Positions 18,632 to 27,130 of a stretch of DNA of 64,000 nucleotides are shown piece by piece. Under the pieces are notes generated by a model. That model had not been told where the DNA came from, ran no database searches, and was given only the letters and a program-made list of their open reading frames with translations. Source of the stretch: Betaproteobacteria bacterium (GTDB taxonomy: Bacteria > Pseudomonadota > Gammaproteobacteria > Burkholderiales > SG8-39). Made by a program: the position numbers and the translations under genes. The DNA is taken from positions 124,001-188,000 of the forward strand of contig JAJDOG010000024.1 in the NCBI GenBank assembly GCA_022340285.1, in the 5' to 3' direction. The stretch's first letter is position 1. Every line of letters starts with the position of its first letter.

Positions 18632-20451
18632 GCGCCACTCCCGGTGCGCGGCAAGATGCGCAGCAATCGCAGCAGATCGAACAGTGGATCGAACGCGAGC
18701 GCGACGATCGCGCGCAGGAAACCGTAGATCGCACGCGCTACCGTTCCCGCATAGGAAACGACACCCTCGCGCACGCCGCGAGCCAAACCCTCGACGCCGA
18801 TGGGCAGGCCGGGCACCGGCCTGCCTGCCATCGCGCGCACTGCGCGGCCAAACGCGAGCGCAAGGGACCAGTGCGCGCCGACAATTCGCGCCAGCCCGCC
18901 GAAGAATCCTTCCGACACGGCATGCAACCGGCTGCCGACGTAGTGCTTGGTCGGGCCGGCGCTGGTGAGAATGGTGAAGACGCAGAGAATCATCAGCACC
19001 ACGCAGATCGGTCGATCGAAGTAGAAAGTGAAGTCGCCATTGTGGATGACCCAGGAACGGCGGAAGCTCTTGTCGAGGATGTCGCCGAGCACGATCCCGA
19101 GCACGAGCGGAGCCATGGGGTATTTCATCTGCCGCAGGGCGAACCCGAGGACGCCGAAGATGACCATGACCCACACGTCGAACATCCGCTGTGCGATGGC
19201 ATAGCTGCCGATCACGCAGAGGACGAAGACGACCGGCATCAGGCGCTCGCGCCGCACCGCGAGCACCTTCAACAGCAGCGGCGTGAGGAGGATGCCGAGC
19301 ACCAGCATCGCTACTGCCGCGAAGAAGGTCATCACCACCACCTCGTAGACGAAGGTGGGAAACTCGATCATGATCATCGGACCCGGACGCACGCCGTGCA
19401 GCACCATGGCGGCGAGCAGGACGGCCGCGGGCGCGGAGCCGGGAATACCGAGTGTCAGCACGGGAATGAGCGCCCCGGGGGGTGCGGCGCTGTTTCCGGT
19501 CTCCGCCGCGATCAGGCCTTCGACCGAGCCCTTGCCGAACTTTTCTTTTTCCTTCGACGCACGCCGCGCCGCGCCGTAGGACACCCATGCACCGATGTCC
19601 TCGCCGACACCCGGTATCACGCCGATGAACGTGCCGAGCGCGCCGGAGCGCAGGATCGTGCGCCAGTATTTGAACACTTCCCGCGGATTCGGAATGACGT
19701 CGATGAGTCGGGTGGTCGCCTTCACCACCTCGGCACGGCGGTTGTACATCACGGCGATCACCTCGGAGAACCCGAACGCGCCGACCATCGCGGGAATCAG
19801 ATTGATGCCACCCTCCATCTCGGTGTAGCCGAACGTGAAGCGATCGGTCATGTAGAGCCCTTCCTGGCCGATCATCGCGACGGCCAAGCCAAGGAACCCG
19901 GCGATCCAACCCTTGAGCGGATCCTCGGCCGCAGTGAGTTGCCCGGAAATGAGCACACCGAATATCGCCAGCCAGAAAAACTCGTGCGTCTGGAACGAGA
20001 GCGCGTACTCGGCCAGGATCGGCGCCACCGTGGCAAGAAAGAACATGCCGATCGCCGTGCCGAGAAAAGAGCCCGTCGTTGCGGTGCCCATCGCCGGTCC
20101 CGCTCGTCCCGCCTTGGCGAGCGGATAGCCGTCGAGCGTGGTCGCCGCGTTGGCCGGCGTTCCGGGAATGTTGAGCAGGATCGCGCTGCGGCTGCCGCCG
20201 TAGATCGCGCCCACGTAGAGGCACACCAGGATCATCAGCGCGGCATCGGACTCCATCCGATAGGTGAGCGTGGTGAGCAGCGCGACGCCCATCGTCGCGG
20301 TGAGCCCCGGCAGCATGCCGATCGTGATGCCCAGCAGCGTGCCCGCGACGATGTAGAGCGCCATCGCCGGGCTGCTGAACTTGCCGAACGCGACGCCGAT
20401 CTGGCCGAACGTCGTCGCCAGATAGCCGGCAAGCCCCGATAGAAATTCCAT
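18628..20451 (-). CDS. tctA: Tripartite tricarboxylate transporter large membrane subunit TctA
   Basis: This is the 12-TM channel subunit of a TctABC secondary transporter. Family motifs are clear: GMLPGLTATMGVALL, YGGSRSAILLNIPGTPAN, the second repeat GVIPGVGEDIGAWVSYG, and LTLGIPGSAPAAVLLAAM. At 607 residues it is about 100 longer than usual. The extra C-terminal part (after about residue 500) is moderately hydrophobic with GLARGVREGVVSYAG and no family I recognise. It works with TctB and the binding protein TctC, driven by an ion gradient. Confidence 0.92.
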   Translation of the reverse strand: MEFLSGLAGYLATTFGQIGVAFGKFSSPAMALYIVAGTLLGITIGMLPGLTATMGVALLTTLTYRMESDAALMILVCLYVGAIYGGSRSAILLNIPGTPANAATTLDGYPLAKAGRAGPAMGTATTGSFLGTAIGMFFLATVAPILAEYALSFQTHEFFWLAIFGVLISGQLTAAEDPLKGWIAGFLGLAVAMIGQEGLYMTDRFTFGYTEMEGGINLIPAMVGAFGFSEVIAVMYNRRAEVVKATTRLIDVIPNPREVFKYWRTILRSGALGTFIGVIPGVGEDIGAWVSYGAARRASKEKEKFGKGSVEGLIAAETGNSAAPPGALIPVLTLGIPGSAPAAVLLAAMVLHGVRPGPMIMIEFPTFVYEVVVMTFFAAVAMLVLGILLTPLLLKVLAVRRERLMPVVFVLCVIGSYAIAQRMFDVWVMVIFGVLGFALRQMKYPMAPLVLGIVLGDILDKSFRRSWVIHNGDFTFYFDRPICVVLMILCVFTILTSAGPTKHYVGSRLHAVSEGFFGGLARIVGAHWSLALAFGRAVRAMAGRPVPGLPIGVEGLARGVREGVVSYAGTVARAIYGFLRAIVALAFDPLFDLLRLLRILPRTGSGA

Positions 20452-20472
20452 CGCCGACCCTCGTGCGTGTCG

Positions 20473-21072
20473 TCAGGGAAGCTTCACGTAGAATTGGCTC
20501 TCGAAGACGTATGCGACCGTCCAGCTCACGAGCGCCGCCTGGATCAATGCGAGTGCAACGAGCCAGACATACGGGGCGTAGGCTGCGGGCACGAATCCCA
20601 GCACGCTCTGGACGGCGCGCGCGAGCCGCGGCGTGCGGCGCATCCAGCGCTCACGCCGCTGCAACGCGAGTTCCTGGGCGAATCCCCACTCGGATCCGAC
20701 GATGAAGACCGCCAGAAACAGAAAGGTCGCGGCCGCGTACTGCACCTCGTGTCCCCAGAGCGTGGCGCCGATCATTCCGACCGCGTAGAACGAGCAGAAT
20801 GCGGCTGTGACTCCGCAACGAATCGCGCCGGAGCGCAAGTCCGGGTCGGCAAGCCGGATTCCGGCGAGCCGGTGGCCACCCTGCCGAACCGCGCGCACGA
20901 GAAGGATAATCGCGAGCAGCGCGATGATCACGCCGAGCATCACCGGGACACGTCCCGGCTCACCCCCCTTGACGATGAAACCGCCGGCGCCCGGCATGCG
21001 CAGGCCTTCGACGGCCATGTACACGCCGAGTGCGAGGAAGATCAGCGATGTGAGGAAATCCGCCCGTGCCAT
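20473..21072 (-). CDS. tctB: Tripartite tricarboxylate transporter small membrane subunit TctB
   Basis: This 199-residue protein is the small four-TM partner of TctA. It begins MARADFLTSLIFLALGVYMAVEGLRMP, a typical TctB opening, and has further membrane spans around VMLGVIIALLAIILLVRAV, CGVTAAFCSFYAVGMIGATLWG and YVWLVALALIQAALVSW. It lies 21 bp before tctA on the same transcript. A hairpin at 21142-21167 separates it from tctC. Confidence 0.85.
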   Translation of the reverse strand: MARADFLTSLIFLALGVYMAVEGLRMPGAGGFIVKGGEPGRVPVMLGVIIALLAIILLVRAVRQGGHRLAGIRLADPDLRSGAIRCGVTAAFCSFYAVGMIGATLWGHEVQYAAATFLFLAVFIVGSEWGFAQELALQRRERWMRRTPRLARAVQSVLGFVPAAYAPYVWLVALALIQAALVSWTVAYVFESQFYVKLP

Positions 21073-21141
21073 GTCGTGTTCACCATTTGGCGCGCACCCG
21101 AGCGTCGTAGGGTCGCCTGCGGGCGGCCACCTTGAAACGAC

Positions 21142-21167
21142 GCGGGCGGGGAGCTTACCCCGCCCGC
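21142..21167 (-). terminator. GC-rich hairpin between tctC and tctB
   Basis: GCGGGCGGGG and CCCCGCCCGC form a perfect 10-bp stem with a six-base loop. No T-run follows on the minus strand, so it is probably a read-through attenuator or 3' end stabiliser that favours binding-protein mRNA. Confidence 0.55.
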
Positions 21168-21188
21168 CGGTTTTCCACGCTTACGCGA

Positions 21189-22187
21189 TCACGGGCGCGG
21201 GAATCCCACTTTGTCCGGACTGACCTTGCCCTTGCCGCCGTCGAAGATCTGCCACGCGTTGATCTGGGTAGTCTCGAACGCCTGCTTGTAGGCAGCCTCG
21301 CCCCACGCGACATCGACACCGAGCCCTTTGGATTCCGCGTACTTCTTCAGCCGCTCCGAGTTCTTGATCTTCGATTCCCAGACCTTGCCCATCGTCGCGA
21401 CGACGTCCTGCGGCACGCCTTTCGGCGCCCAGATGCCGAAGTGAACAGGACCGACCTTTGCCTTCGGCACGAACTTCGTGATCGAGGGAATCGTACCGAT
21501 CCCCGACAGCGTCACGGCTTTCGGCGTGTACGCCGCGAGCGGCACCAGGCGCTTGGCACGGAGCATGTCGTACTGTTCGGACACCAGCTGGGTCGTGATT
21601 TCGGTCTCGTGCGCGACGGTCGACTGCACCGCCGGGTTGCCGCCGTCGTAGGTCACCATCTTGTAGTTGCCGCCCACGGCGAGCTTGAGCGCCTCAGAGG
21701 CGGCGCCGCCGGCGGAGTTGATGCCGCCCGTCGCGATGGTCACCGCGTTCGGGTCGGATTTCATCGCCTTGACGATGTCTTCCACCGACTTGAACTTGGA
21801 GCCCGGGTTCACGGAAAGCACCGTAAAGTTGACCGTCGCAAGATAGAGATTCCAATCCTTGAGCTGGGTGTCGATCGCCCCGGTGATGACGTAGGTGCCG
21901 AGATCCTTTGCGGCACCCGCGGTCCAGGTGTAACCGTCCTTCGGCGCTTCGAGCGCGGCTTTCGTGCCGACTGCGCCGGCGCCGCCCGGCTGGTTCACGA
22001 CCACCACTTTCTGGCCCAGCGCGTCCTCGAGATCCGCCGCCAGCGTGCGGACCAGCTGGTCGGTCGAACCGCCTGCGCCCCACGGCACGATGATCCGGAT
22101 CGGCTTCGTCGGTTTCCAGTCCGCGGCGGCTGGTCCGGCGAGCGCGAGGCAAAGTGCCGCCCCAACAGCAAAGAAAATCTTGCGCAT
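21189..22187 (-). CDS. tctC: Tripartite tricarboxylate transporter substrate-binding protein TctC (Bug family)
   Basis: This 332-residue periplasmic receptor of the Bug family has signal peptide MRKIFFAVGAALCLALAGPA, mature start DWKPTKPIRIIVPWGAGGSTDQLVRTLA, and the VVVNQPGGAGAVGTKAAL motif that packs against the carboxylate ligand. The ribosome site GGAGGAC precedes ATG 22187. Ligands of Bug proteins are usually di- or tricarboxylates or aromatic acids. The divergent AtuA pair suggests a branched or hydroxy-acid substrate, which is inference. Confidence 0.9.
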   Translation of the reverse strand: MRKIFFAVGAALCLALAGPAAADWKPTKPIRIIVPWGAGGSTDQLVRTLAADLEDALGQKVVVVNQPGGAGAVGTKAALEAPKDGYTWTAGAAKDLGTYVITGAIDTQLKDWNLYLATVNFTVLSVNPGSKFKSVEDIVKAMKSDPNAVTIATGGINSAGGAASEALKLAVGGNYKMVTYDGGNPAVQSTVAHETEITTQLVSEQYDMLRAKRLVPLAAYTPKAVTLSGIGTIPSITKFVPKAKVGPVHFGIWAPKGVPQDVVATMGKVWESKIKNSERLKKYAESKGLGVDVAWGEAAYKQAFETTQINAWQIFDGGKGKVSPDKVGFPRP

Positions 22188-22362
22188 GATTCGTCCTCCT
22201 CCGTGTTAAATCGAATCGGCATCCAGTCGATCCGCAAGCATAACGATCAGGCCTGCGGGATCAGGCTTGCGGAATCGGCAGCGTGCTCGGCCGTCTGTGC
22301 AGGCAAACGAGCAGTGCAATCGGGCAACGCAACCAATACAACGCGAGCGACGCGACCAATAA

Positions 22363-22378
22363 GTAACTGGATGGTTAC
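22363..22378. promoter_or_regulatory. Operator candidate GTAAC-N6-GTTAC
   Basis: A perfect inverted repeat GTAAC/GTTAC with a six-base spacer lies 175 bp upstream of tctC in the 22188-22664 gap. The symmetry suits a TetR- or GntR-type dimer. No regulator gene is in the window. The remainder of this 477-bp gap shows nothing else I can support. Confidence 0.35.
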
Positions 22379-22664
22379 ATATTCTGGCCGGCACCGGAAG
22401 GCCTTGTCAAGCGAACGGCCGCGCGAGCAAGCGTCGCAAGGGGCCGCGTCGATTCTCGCTTCCCGAGTGACGCGGCCGCCGCCCGACGAGCGTTTGGGGG
22501 TCCGTGCGCCGCCGCATTGCACGGCGACGTGACATAGCGCACGCTCGGGCACCGCACCGGGAATACTTTGCAGCACTCCGCCCCCAGAATGCAGGGGTAC
22601 GCCGGCCATGGACCACAACATATAGGGCCATGCCGGAAGAATCGACAAGGAGGCAGGCACGAGC

Positions 22665-23072
22665 GTGGATCCGGGGTTCTACGGCTGCATCGCGGCGCTG
22701 GTGTGGGTGTTGCATCGTCACGGCATGTCGGTACCCCATCACGTGACGCGGCACCGCCGACTCGGCCCCCTCTATCGCCGGGTTCTCGGCATCACCCGGT
22801 CTGGCGTGATCTGCCTCGGCGCAGCGGTGTTTGCGGTGGCGATCGCCAAGATCGACACATCGGCGCTGCCGGGGATGGAAGCCGCCATGCTCTACCTCGC
22901 GGGGGTAGGCGCCGCGCTCGGGTTGCTCGTACTGGTAGAGGCCTCGGTTTTCGGTCTGCGCGCCGCTATGGCACGCGAGGCCGCGCGCGCAATCGCCCGG
23001 CGCGAGCGGGCGCGCTCGGTCCGTACCATGATGCGCCTCGGCCTGGGCCCTCATAGCGAACAGCTTTTCTAG
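22665..23072 (+). CDS. Hypothetical membrane protein
   Basis: This 135-residue protein has no family I recognise. There are two or three hydrophobic spans: GCIAALVWVL near the start, SGVICLGAAVFAVAIA near residue 46 and AAMLYLAGVGAALGLLVLVEASVFGL near residue 74. An Arg/Ala-rich cytoplasmic tail with four arginine clusters follows. GTG at 22665 follows AAGGAGG at 22647-22653, with a slightly long 11-base gap. A CGGCGGA/TCCGCCG hairpin without T-tract follows the stop. It sits between tctC (divergent) and the AtuA gene. Confidence 0.5.
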   Translation: MDPGFYGCIAALVWVLHRHGMSVPHHVTRHRRLGPLYRRVLGITRSGVICLGAAVFAVAIAKIDTSALPGMEAAMLYLAGVGAALGLLVLVEASVFGLRAAMAREAARAIARRERARSVRTMMRLGLGPHSEQLF

Positions 23073-23156
23073 CGCCCCCTCGGCGGAGTATCCGCCGCGC
23101 GCGGCTATACTTTCCCGGCACCGCAGGGCGCAGGGGAGCGGACAACGATACGCGTC

Positions 23157-24506
23157 ATGCCAGACGCAAAGACAATTCGCATCGGCGCAGGCGCCGGTTT
23201 CCAGGGTGATCGCATCGAGCCGGCCGTGGTGCTCGCCTCGCAAGGCGGGCTCGACTATCTCGTGCTCGAATGCCTCGCCGAACGGACGATCGCCGCCGCC
23301 CAGCTGCGCAAGCGCCAGGCGCCCGGCACCGGCTTCGATCCGCTGCTCGAGCCGCGCATGGAGGCGCTGCTGCCTTTCGTCGCGCGCAACGGTGTGCGCG
23401 TCGTGACGAACATGGGTGCAGCCGATCCGCTTGGCGCGGGCAAGGTCGTGATCGCTGTCGCGCGCCGCCTCGGGCTGCGCGTAAAAGTCGCCGCAGTCAC
23501 GGGCGATGAAGTTCTCAGGAGCGTAAAGCCGAAGATGATTGCGCTCGAGACCGGGCGCCCCCTAAGCGAGCACGGCAAGATCGTATCGGCGAACGCCTAT
23601 CTGGGCGTCGAAGCCATCTTGCCCGCGCTCGCGAGCGGCGCAAACGTCGTCATCACCGGGCGAGTTGCCGACCCTTCTCTCTTCGTGGCGCCGCTCGCAC
23701 ACGAGTTCGGCTGGGCGCTCGACGACTGGGATCGGCTGGCGCGCGGAACGGTGGTCGGGCACCTGCTCGAATGTGCTGGACAGATCACCGGCGGATATTT
23801 CGCCGACCCCGGCGTGAAGGAGGTACCCGATCTCGCCCACCTCGGATTTCCTTTCGCCGACGTGGATGCCGACGGCTTTGCATCGATCAGCAAAGTCGCA
23901 GGGACCGGCGGCGCCGTGACGCTCGCCACCGTCAAGGAGCAGTTGCTATACGAGGTCACCGATCCGACCGGCTATGTCACGCCCGATGTCACCACGGATT
24001 TCACGACGGTGCGCCTCGCGGAGGTCGGCACTGACCGCGTGGCCGTCGGTGGCGCGACGGGTCGGCCGCGGACCGACACCCTGAAGGTGAGCGTGGGTTA
24101 CCTGGCGGGGTGGATCGGCGAGGGTGAGATTTCCTACGCCGGCCAGAACGCGCGCGCGCGGGCCGATCTGGCCGCAGCGGTGCTCCGCGAGCGGCTGCAG
24201 GACGCCGTTCCGGACCTGCGCATCGACCGGATCGGAATCGACTCGTCGCACCGCTCGAACTTCGGCTATGCGCATGATCCGTACGAGGTCCGCCTGCGCG
24301 CCGCGGGCCGCTCCGAGCAGCGCGCGCTCGCGGAGCGGATCGCGTGGGAGGTGGAGGCGTTGCTCACGAACGGCCCCGCGGGCGGTGGAGGCCTCCGCAA
24401 ATCCGTCACCGAGCGGCTTGGGATCGTCTCGACCCTGCTTCCCAGGCGCCTCGCGACCGCGGAACTCGTGCTATTGCAGAATCGCTATGCGGCGAAAGCT
24501 CGCTGA
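23157..24506 (+). CDS. AtuA-family protein (DUF1446)
   Basis: This 449-residue protein matches the DUF1446/AtuA family, named for a gene required for acyclic terpene (citronellol) use in Pseudomonas. Family features include the opening TIRIGAGAGFQGDRIEPA, NMGAADPLGAG, GRVADPSLFVAPLAHEFGW and LLECAGQITGGYFADPG. No enzymatic reaction is established for the family, which occurs in many gene sets for carboxylate or CoA-thioester catabolism. It overlaps the small partner gene by 20 bp. The upstream TATACT at about 23107 could be a -10 element. Confidence 0.75.
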   Translation: MPDAKTIRIGAGAGFQGDRIEPAVVLASQGGLDYLVLECLAERTIAAAQLRKRQAPGTGFDPLLEPRMEALLPFVARNGVRVVTNMGAADPLGAGKVVIAVARRLGLRVKVAAVTGDEVLRSVKPKMIALETGRPLSEHGKIVSANAYLGVEAILPALASGANVVITGRVADPSLFVAPLAHEFGWALDDWDRLARGTVVGHLLECAGQITGGYFADPGVKEVPDLAHLGFPFADVDADGFASISKVAGTGGAVTLATVKEQLLYEVTDPTGYVTPDVTTDFTTVRLAEVGTDRVAVGGATGRPRTDTLKVSVGYLAGWIGEGEISYAGQNARARADLAAAVLRERLQDAVPDLRIDRIGIDSSHRSNFGYAHDPYEVRLRAAGRSEQRALAERIAWEVEALLTNGPAGGGGLRKSVTERLGIVSTLLPRRLATAELVLLQNRYAAKAR

Positions 24507-24798
24507 GATCGCCCATTGCCGCGCGGGCGACAAGGGCGACACCGTCACCCTCTCGCTCATCCCCTTTCGCCCCGAGGACTACGCGCTGCTGGTCGGGCAG
24601 GTCACGGACGAGCGGGTGCGCGCCCATCTTGCCGGTATCGTGAAGGGCGAAGTCCGCCGCTTCGAGTTACCGCTGATCCATGCGCTGCAGTTCGTGTGCG
24701 AGCAGGCGCTCGACTCGGGCGTCACCACTTCGCTCGCCCTCGATACGCACGGAAAGACGCTCTCCTATGCGCTCCTCGAGCTGGAAATCGAGACCTGA
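24487..24798 (+). CDS. AtuA-associated small protein (AtuA-like C-terminal domain)
   Basis: This 103-residue protein corresponds to the C-terminal ferredoxin-fold-like domain that in some bacteria is fused to AtuA. It opens LAEIAHCRAGDKGDTVTLSLIPF, a characteristic signature of that domain, followed by a short alpha/beta body. ATG 24487 lies 20 bp inside the end of the AtuA gene, so both halves are made together. Function is unknown. The conserved Gly/Asp loop suggests ligand binding. Confidence 0.7.
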   Translation: MRRKLAEIAHCRAGDKGDTVTLSLIPFRPEDYALLVGQVTDERVRAHLAGIVKGEVRRFELPLIHALQFVCEQALDSGVTTSLALDTHGKTLSYALLELEIET

Positions 24799-24835
24799 CC
24801 GATTCCCCGGGGCGATGCCGCGTCCGGTTTCGGAC

Positions 24836-25180
24836 TTAGCGTGCGGCCACCGTCCCGGACGGCGTCACCGCCGCGCTACCGGGCGGGCAGACGGAGGCCG
24901 GACAGGGGTGTTTGTAGTAGCGCTCGTTGAGGTAGACCGCGACGTCCTCGATGTCCTCCGCCTTCCAGTCGCCGCCGAGCGTGGCGTTCCACCGGCTCAC
25001 CTGCGCCAGCACGCCCTCGAAGCTCGTTGCCTTCCGGCTCTCGCGTTGATGCACGCTCTTGTTGTGGCAGCCGACACACCGCGTCTCGTAGAGCGCACGG
25101 CCGCGCGCGGCGTCCGCCCCGGCCGCGGGCTGCGCCCATGCGAGGGTAGCGAGCAATAGCGCCACACCGATGCGTGACAT
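24836..25180 (-). CDS. Small periplasmic c-type cytochrome
   Basis: This 114-residue product has a signal peptide ending AQPAAGA and one haem-binding motif CVGCH (Cys35, Cys38, His39). A plausible distal helix follows with the DWKAEDIEDVAVYLNERYY pattern common to short monohaem cytochromes; no Met ligand is obvious near the C-terminus. The C-terminal tail contains HPCPASVCPPG. An almost perfect FNR/Anr box lies 62 bp upstream of the ATG, so it is probably made when oxygen is low. Its electron-transfer partners are unknown. Confidence 0.8.
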   Translation of the reverse strand: MSRIGVALLLATLAWAQPAAGADAARGRALYETRCVGCHNKSVHQRESRKATSFEGVLAQVSRWNATLGGDWKAEDIEDVAVYLNERYYKHPCPASVCPPGSAAVTPSGTVAAR

Positions 25181-25241
25181 GTCCTGTTCCTCCTGGTCGA
25201 AGACCGCTCCCTTGATCTTCGGGGGCCCGCGCCCCGCAGCC

Positions 25242-25255
25242 TTGATCCAGGTCAA
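25242..25255 (-). promoter_or_regulatory. FNR/Anr box upstream of the cytochrome c gene
   Basis: TTGATCCAGGTCAA matches the FNR/Anr consensus TTGAT-N4-ATCAA with one mismatch. It lies 62-75 bp upstream of the cytochrome ATG. No good -10 hexamer is found at the ideal class II distance, so the exact start is uncertain. Confidence 0.6.
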
Positions 25256-25295
25256 GCCTGTTTGGGGCGGGGTGGGCACCGCGCTCACATCGGCT

Positions 25296-25324
25296 TTGCA
25301 TCTGGGGGGCAACCCATCTAGAAT
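25296..25324 (+). promoter_or_regulatory. Predicted sigma-70 promoter toward the transglycosylase-like gene
   Basis: TTGCAT, a 17-base spacer and TAGAAT form a good promoter on the + strand, with a start near 25331. About 300 bases separate it from the first credible gene at 25631. The stretch between shows no supported gene, only a 23-codon open frame at 25377 (see rejected items). Confidence 0.55.
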
Positions 25325-25630
25325 GGCGAGGCTAGAACGAAGCGGCGCTCGCTCCCGGTTGGTCCTTGAGGCCACGATGCTGCAGGTTGAGCGGGCAGAA
25401 GCCGCAGCCGCCTTGGTCGTTTTCGTTGATGCGTTACTGGGCGGCTGATTTCTCCCGAAAACGGCTCGCAAGTCGCGCCCTGCCGAAAAGGCCGCGCGAT
25501 CGAAAGGCAAAGCAGTAATGAGACCGTCGTCCAACCCCGACAGGTGGGCGCAGCCGGATGCGTTACGCGTGTGGCGGCGTCCGGCTCTGACCCCGTTTCG
25601 CGCGGCGACTCGCTGACGCGCCGCACCGCC

Positions 25631-26443
25631 ATGCCTGATTTCAGCCGGTTCTATGCCCACAAAGGCAATCCGCCCGCGCAAGTCGCGCCGGAGTCGCATT
25701 TCAACGATCCGATCGAGCACTACGATGGGCGCGCCGCCGGCGAAAGCCGCCTTTGGGGCGATGCGTCGGAGGACGTGCAGGAGCACGCCATCGAGGCGGT
25801 GGTGGCCGCCTCGGCACTTTTCGGTCTCCCACAACGGGAGACCGCGCACCTGCTGGCGATCGCACGGGTCGCAAGCGGCCTGAATCCCGATGCCGCGGAC
25901 CCCGACAGCTCGCGAGCCGGTCTCGCACAGTTCGACGACACCACCGCCGAGCGGCACGGGCTGACCGGCGAAGCCCGTTTCGATCTGGAGGCAAACTCCG
26001 AAGCACTGGTACGCGCATTCATCGAGGCTAAGAAGCTTTCCCAGCGACGGGGCAGCGGCACGAGCGGGCGCGAACAGGAAATCCTGATCTACAAGACGAT
26101 TCACGACGGTCCGGAGGGCGATCACGGTGGCCTCGAGATCTCGCGCCGCGAGGTGATGCCTCTCGTCGACCAATTCCACGCAGTCCTGCGTGGCGGGCGC
26201 GGCGACGGCGGCGGTAGTGGCGGAGGTGGAGGCGGAGGCGGAGGCGGCCGAGGCGGCGCGGGACAGGGTCCGATGCGCTCGGGTCGCGGCGGCGGACGCG
26301 GCCAGACCGAGAGTGGCGCGGGCCCGATGCGCTCGGGAAACTGGGGCAATGCCCCGCCGCAGCAGCGTGAGCAGCCGGCGCGCCGGCGCGGCGGCCGGCG
26401 CCGATCGGGCCGCACGCGCGGCGGCGGCGGCGGCGGACGCTGA
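25631..26443 (+). CDS. Degenerate lytic-transglycosylase-like protein with Gly/Arg-rich tail
   Basis: This 270-residue protein has no signal peptide. Residues ~55-150 resemble the lysozyme-like SLT fold: ETAHLLAIARVASGLNP followed by AGLAQFDDTTAERHGL mirrors the ESGxNP and GLMQ landmarks of lytic transglycosylases. The catalytic glutamate position is Ala81, so the enzyme is probably inactive. From about residue 190 the chain is a low-complexity Gly/Arg tail with repeated GPMRSG and RGG-type steps. ATG 25631 (MPDFSRFYAHK) is chosen by composition; GTG at 25544 is possible. The next gene is co-directional and also unknown. Confidence 0.55.
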   Translation: MPDFSRFYAHKGNPPAQVAPESHFNDPIEHYDGRAAGESRLWGDASEDVQEHAIEAVVAASALFGLPQRETAHLLAIARVASGLNPDAADPDSSRAGLAQFDDTTAERHGLTGEARFDLEANSEALVRAFIEAKKLSQRRGSGTSGREQEILIYKTIHDGPEGDHGGLEISRREVMPLVDQFHAVLRGGRGDGGGSGGGGGGGGGGRGGAGQGPMRSGRGGGRGQTESGAGPMRSGNWGNAPPQQREQPARRRGGRRRSGRTRGGGGGGR

Positions 26444-26540
26444 TCCGGCCCCGCTCCCGGCCCTGATCTGCGGGAGCGGTAGAATGGTGGCGGCCGCGGC
26501 TCGGCCCCGCCAAAGTTGCTCGGCATCTCTCGGAACCCCG

Positions 26541-27116
26541 ATGGAGCTCCAAACGATGCGTATCGAAGTTCACGTCCACGGCAACATCCCCATGCGGCCG
26601 GGCGCAACCCTTGCGCAGATCGATATCGCGCTGCGGCCATGGCTCGCCTACATAGACGAGGAATCCTTGGCCGACGCGCACAGCGCCTACGAGGACGAGC
26701 CCGGCATCGCGTATGACGCGCGGCGGCGGCTGCTGGAGATCTGCTGGACGGGTGACGTCGGCAGGAATTTCCGCGAAATCGTCGAAGAAGCGCTGCAGGG
26801 CCTGAATCCGTATACGGAGCGCGCCGCCGAAGTCGAGGTCACCTACTATCACGACGACGGGACCGACGAGTACGGGGTCGTCTTCGTCGGCCCGACACCC
26901 GAAGCGATCAGAGAGGCCCAGCGTCAGCGCATGGTGGACGACGTGGCCCACCTGCTGTCGCGACACTTCGGTGACTCGGAGATCGGCGAGGTCGTGGCGC
27001 TGGTTAACCAGCTCTTCCAGCGCACCTGGGCCGAGCAGGGTAGCCTGGTGAAGCCGAGCACGGCGACCCAGCCGCAGCCGGCAAGCCTCCCGTCGAACCG
27101 CAAGAGACTTCACTGA
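26541..27116 (+). CDS. Conserved hypothetical protein (unrecognised)
   Basis: This protein of 191 residues (186 if ATG 26556 is used) is soluble and acidic in its central part. It opens MRIEVHVHGNIPMRPGATLAQ after a short lead, and contains EVTYYHDDGTDEYGVVFVGPT and a helical C-terminal part DDVAHLLSRHFGDSEIGEVVALVNQLF. I do not recognise a family. It follows the degenerate transglycosylase-like gene by 97 bp and may be cotranscribed. Dispersed repeats start 15 bp after its stop. Confidence 0.6.
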   Translation: MELQTMRIEVHVHGNIPMRPGATLAQIDIALRPWLAYIDEESLADAHSAYEDEPGIAYDARRRLLEICWTGDVGRNFREIVEEALQGLNPYTERAAEVEVTYYHDDGTDEYGVVFVGPTPEAIREAQRQRMVDDVAHLLSRHFGDSEIGEVVALVNQLFQRTWAEQGSLVKPSTATQPQPASLPSNRKRLH

Positions 27117-27130
27117 GCAGCTCAAGATTT

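Noticed and set aside
22247-23243. Several minus-strand frames upstream of tctC and across the membrane protein gene
   Set aside because: They lack domains and conflict with the AtuA gene and its ribosome site.
25377-25448. 23-codon + strand frame between a promoter and the transglycosylase-like gene
   Set aside because: No ribosome site and no conserved feature; could be a leader but cannot be supported.
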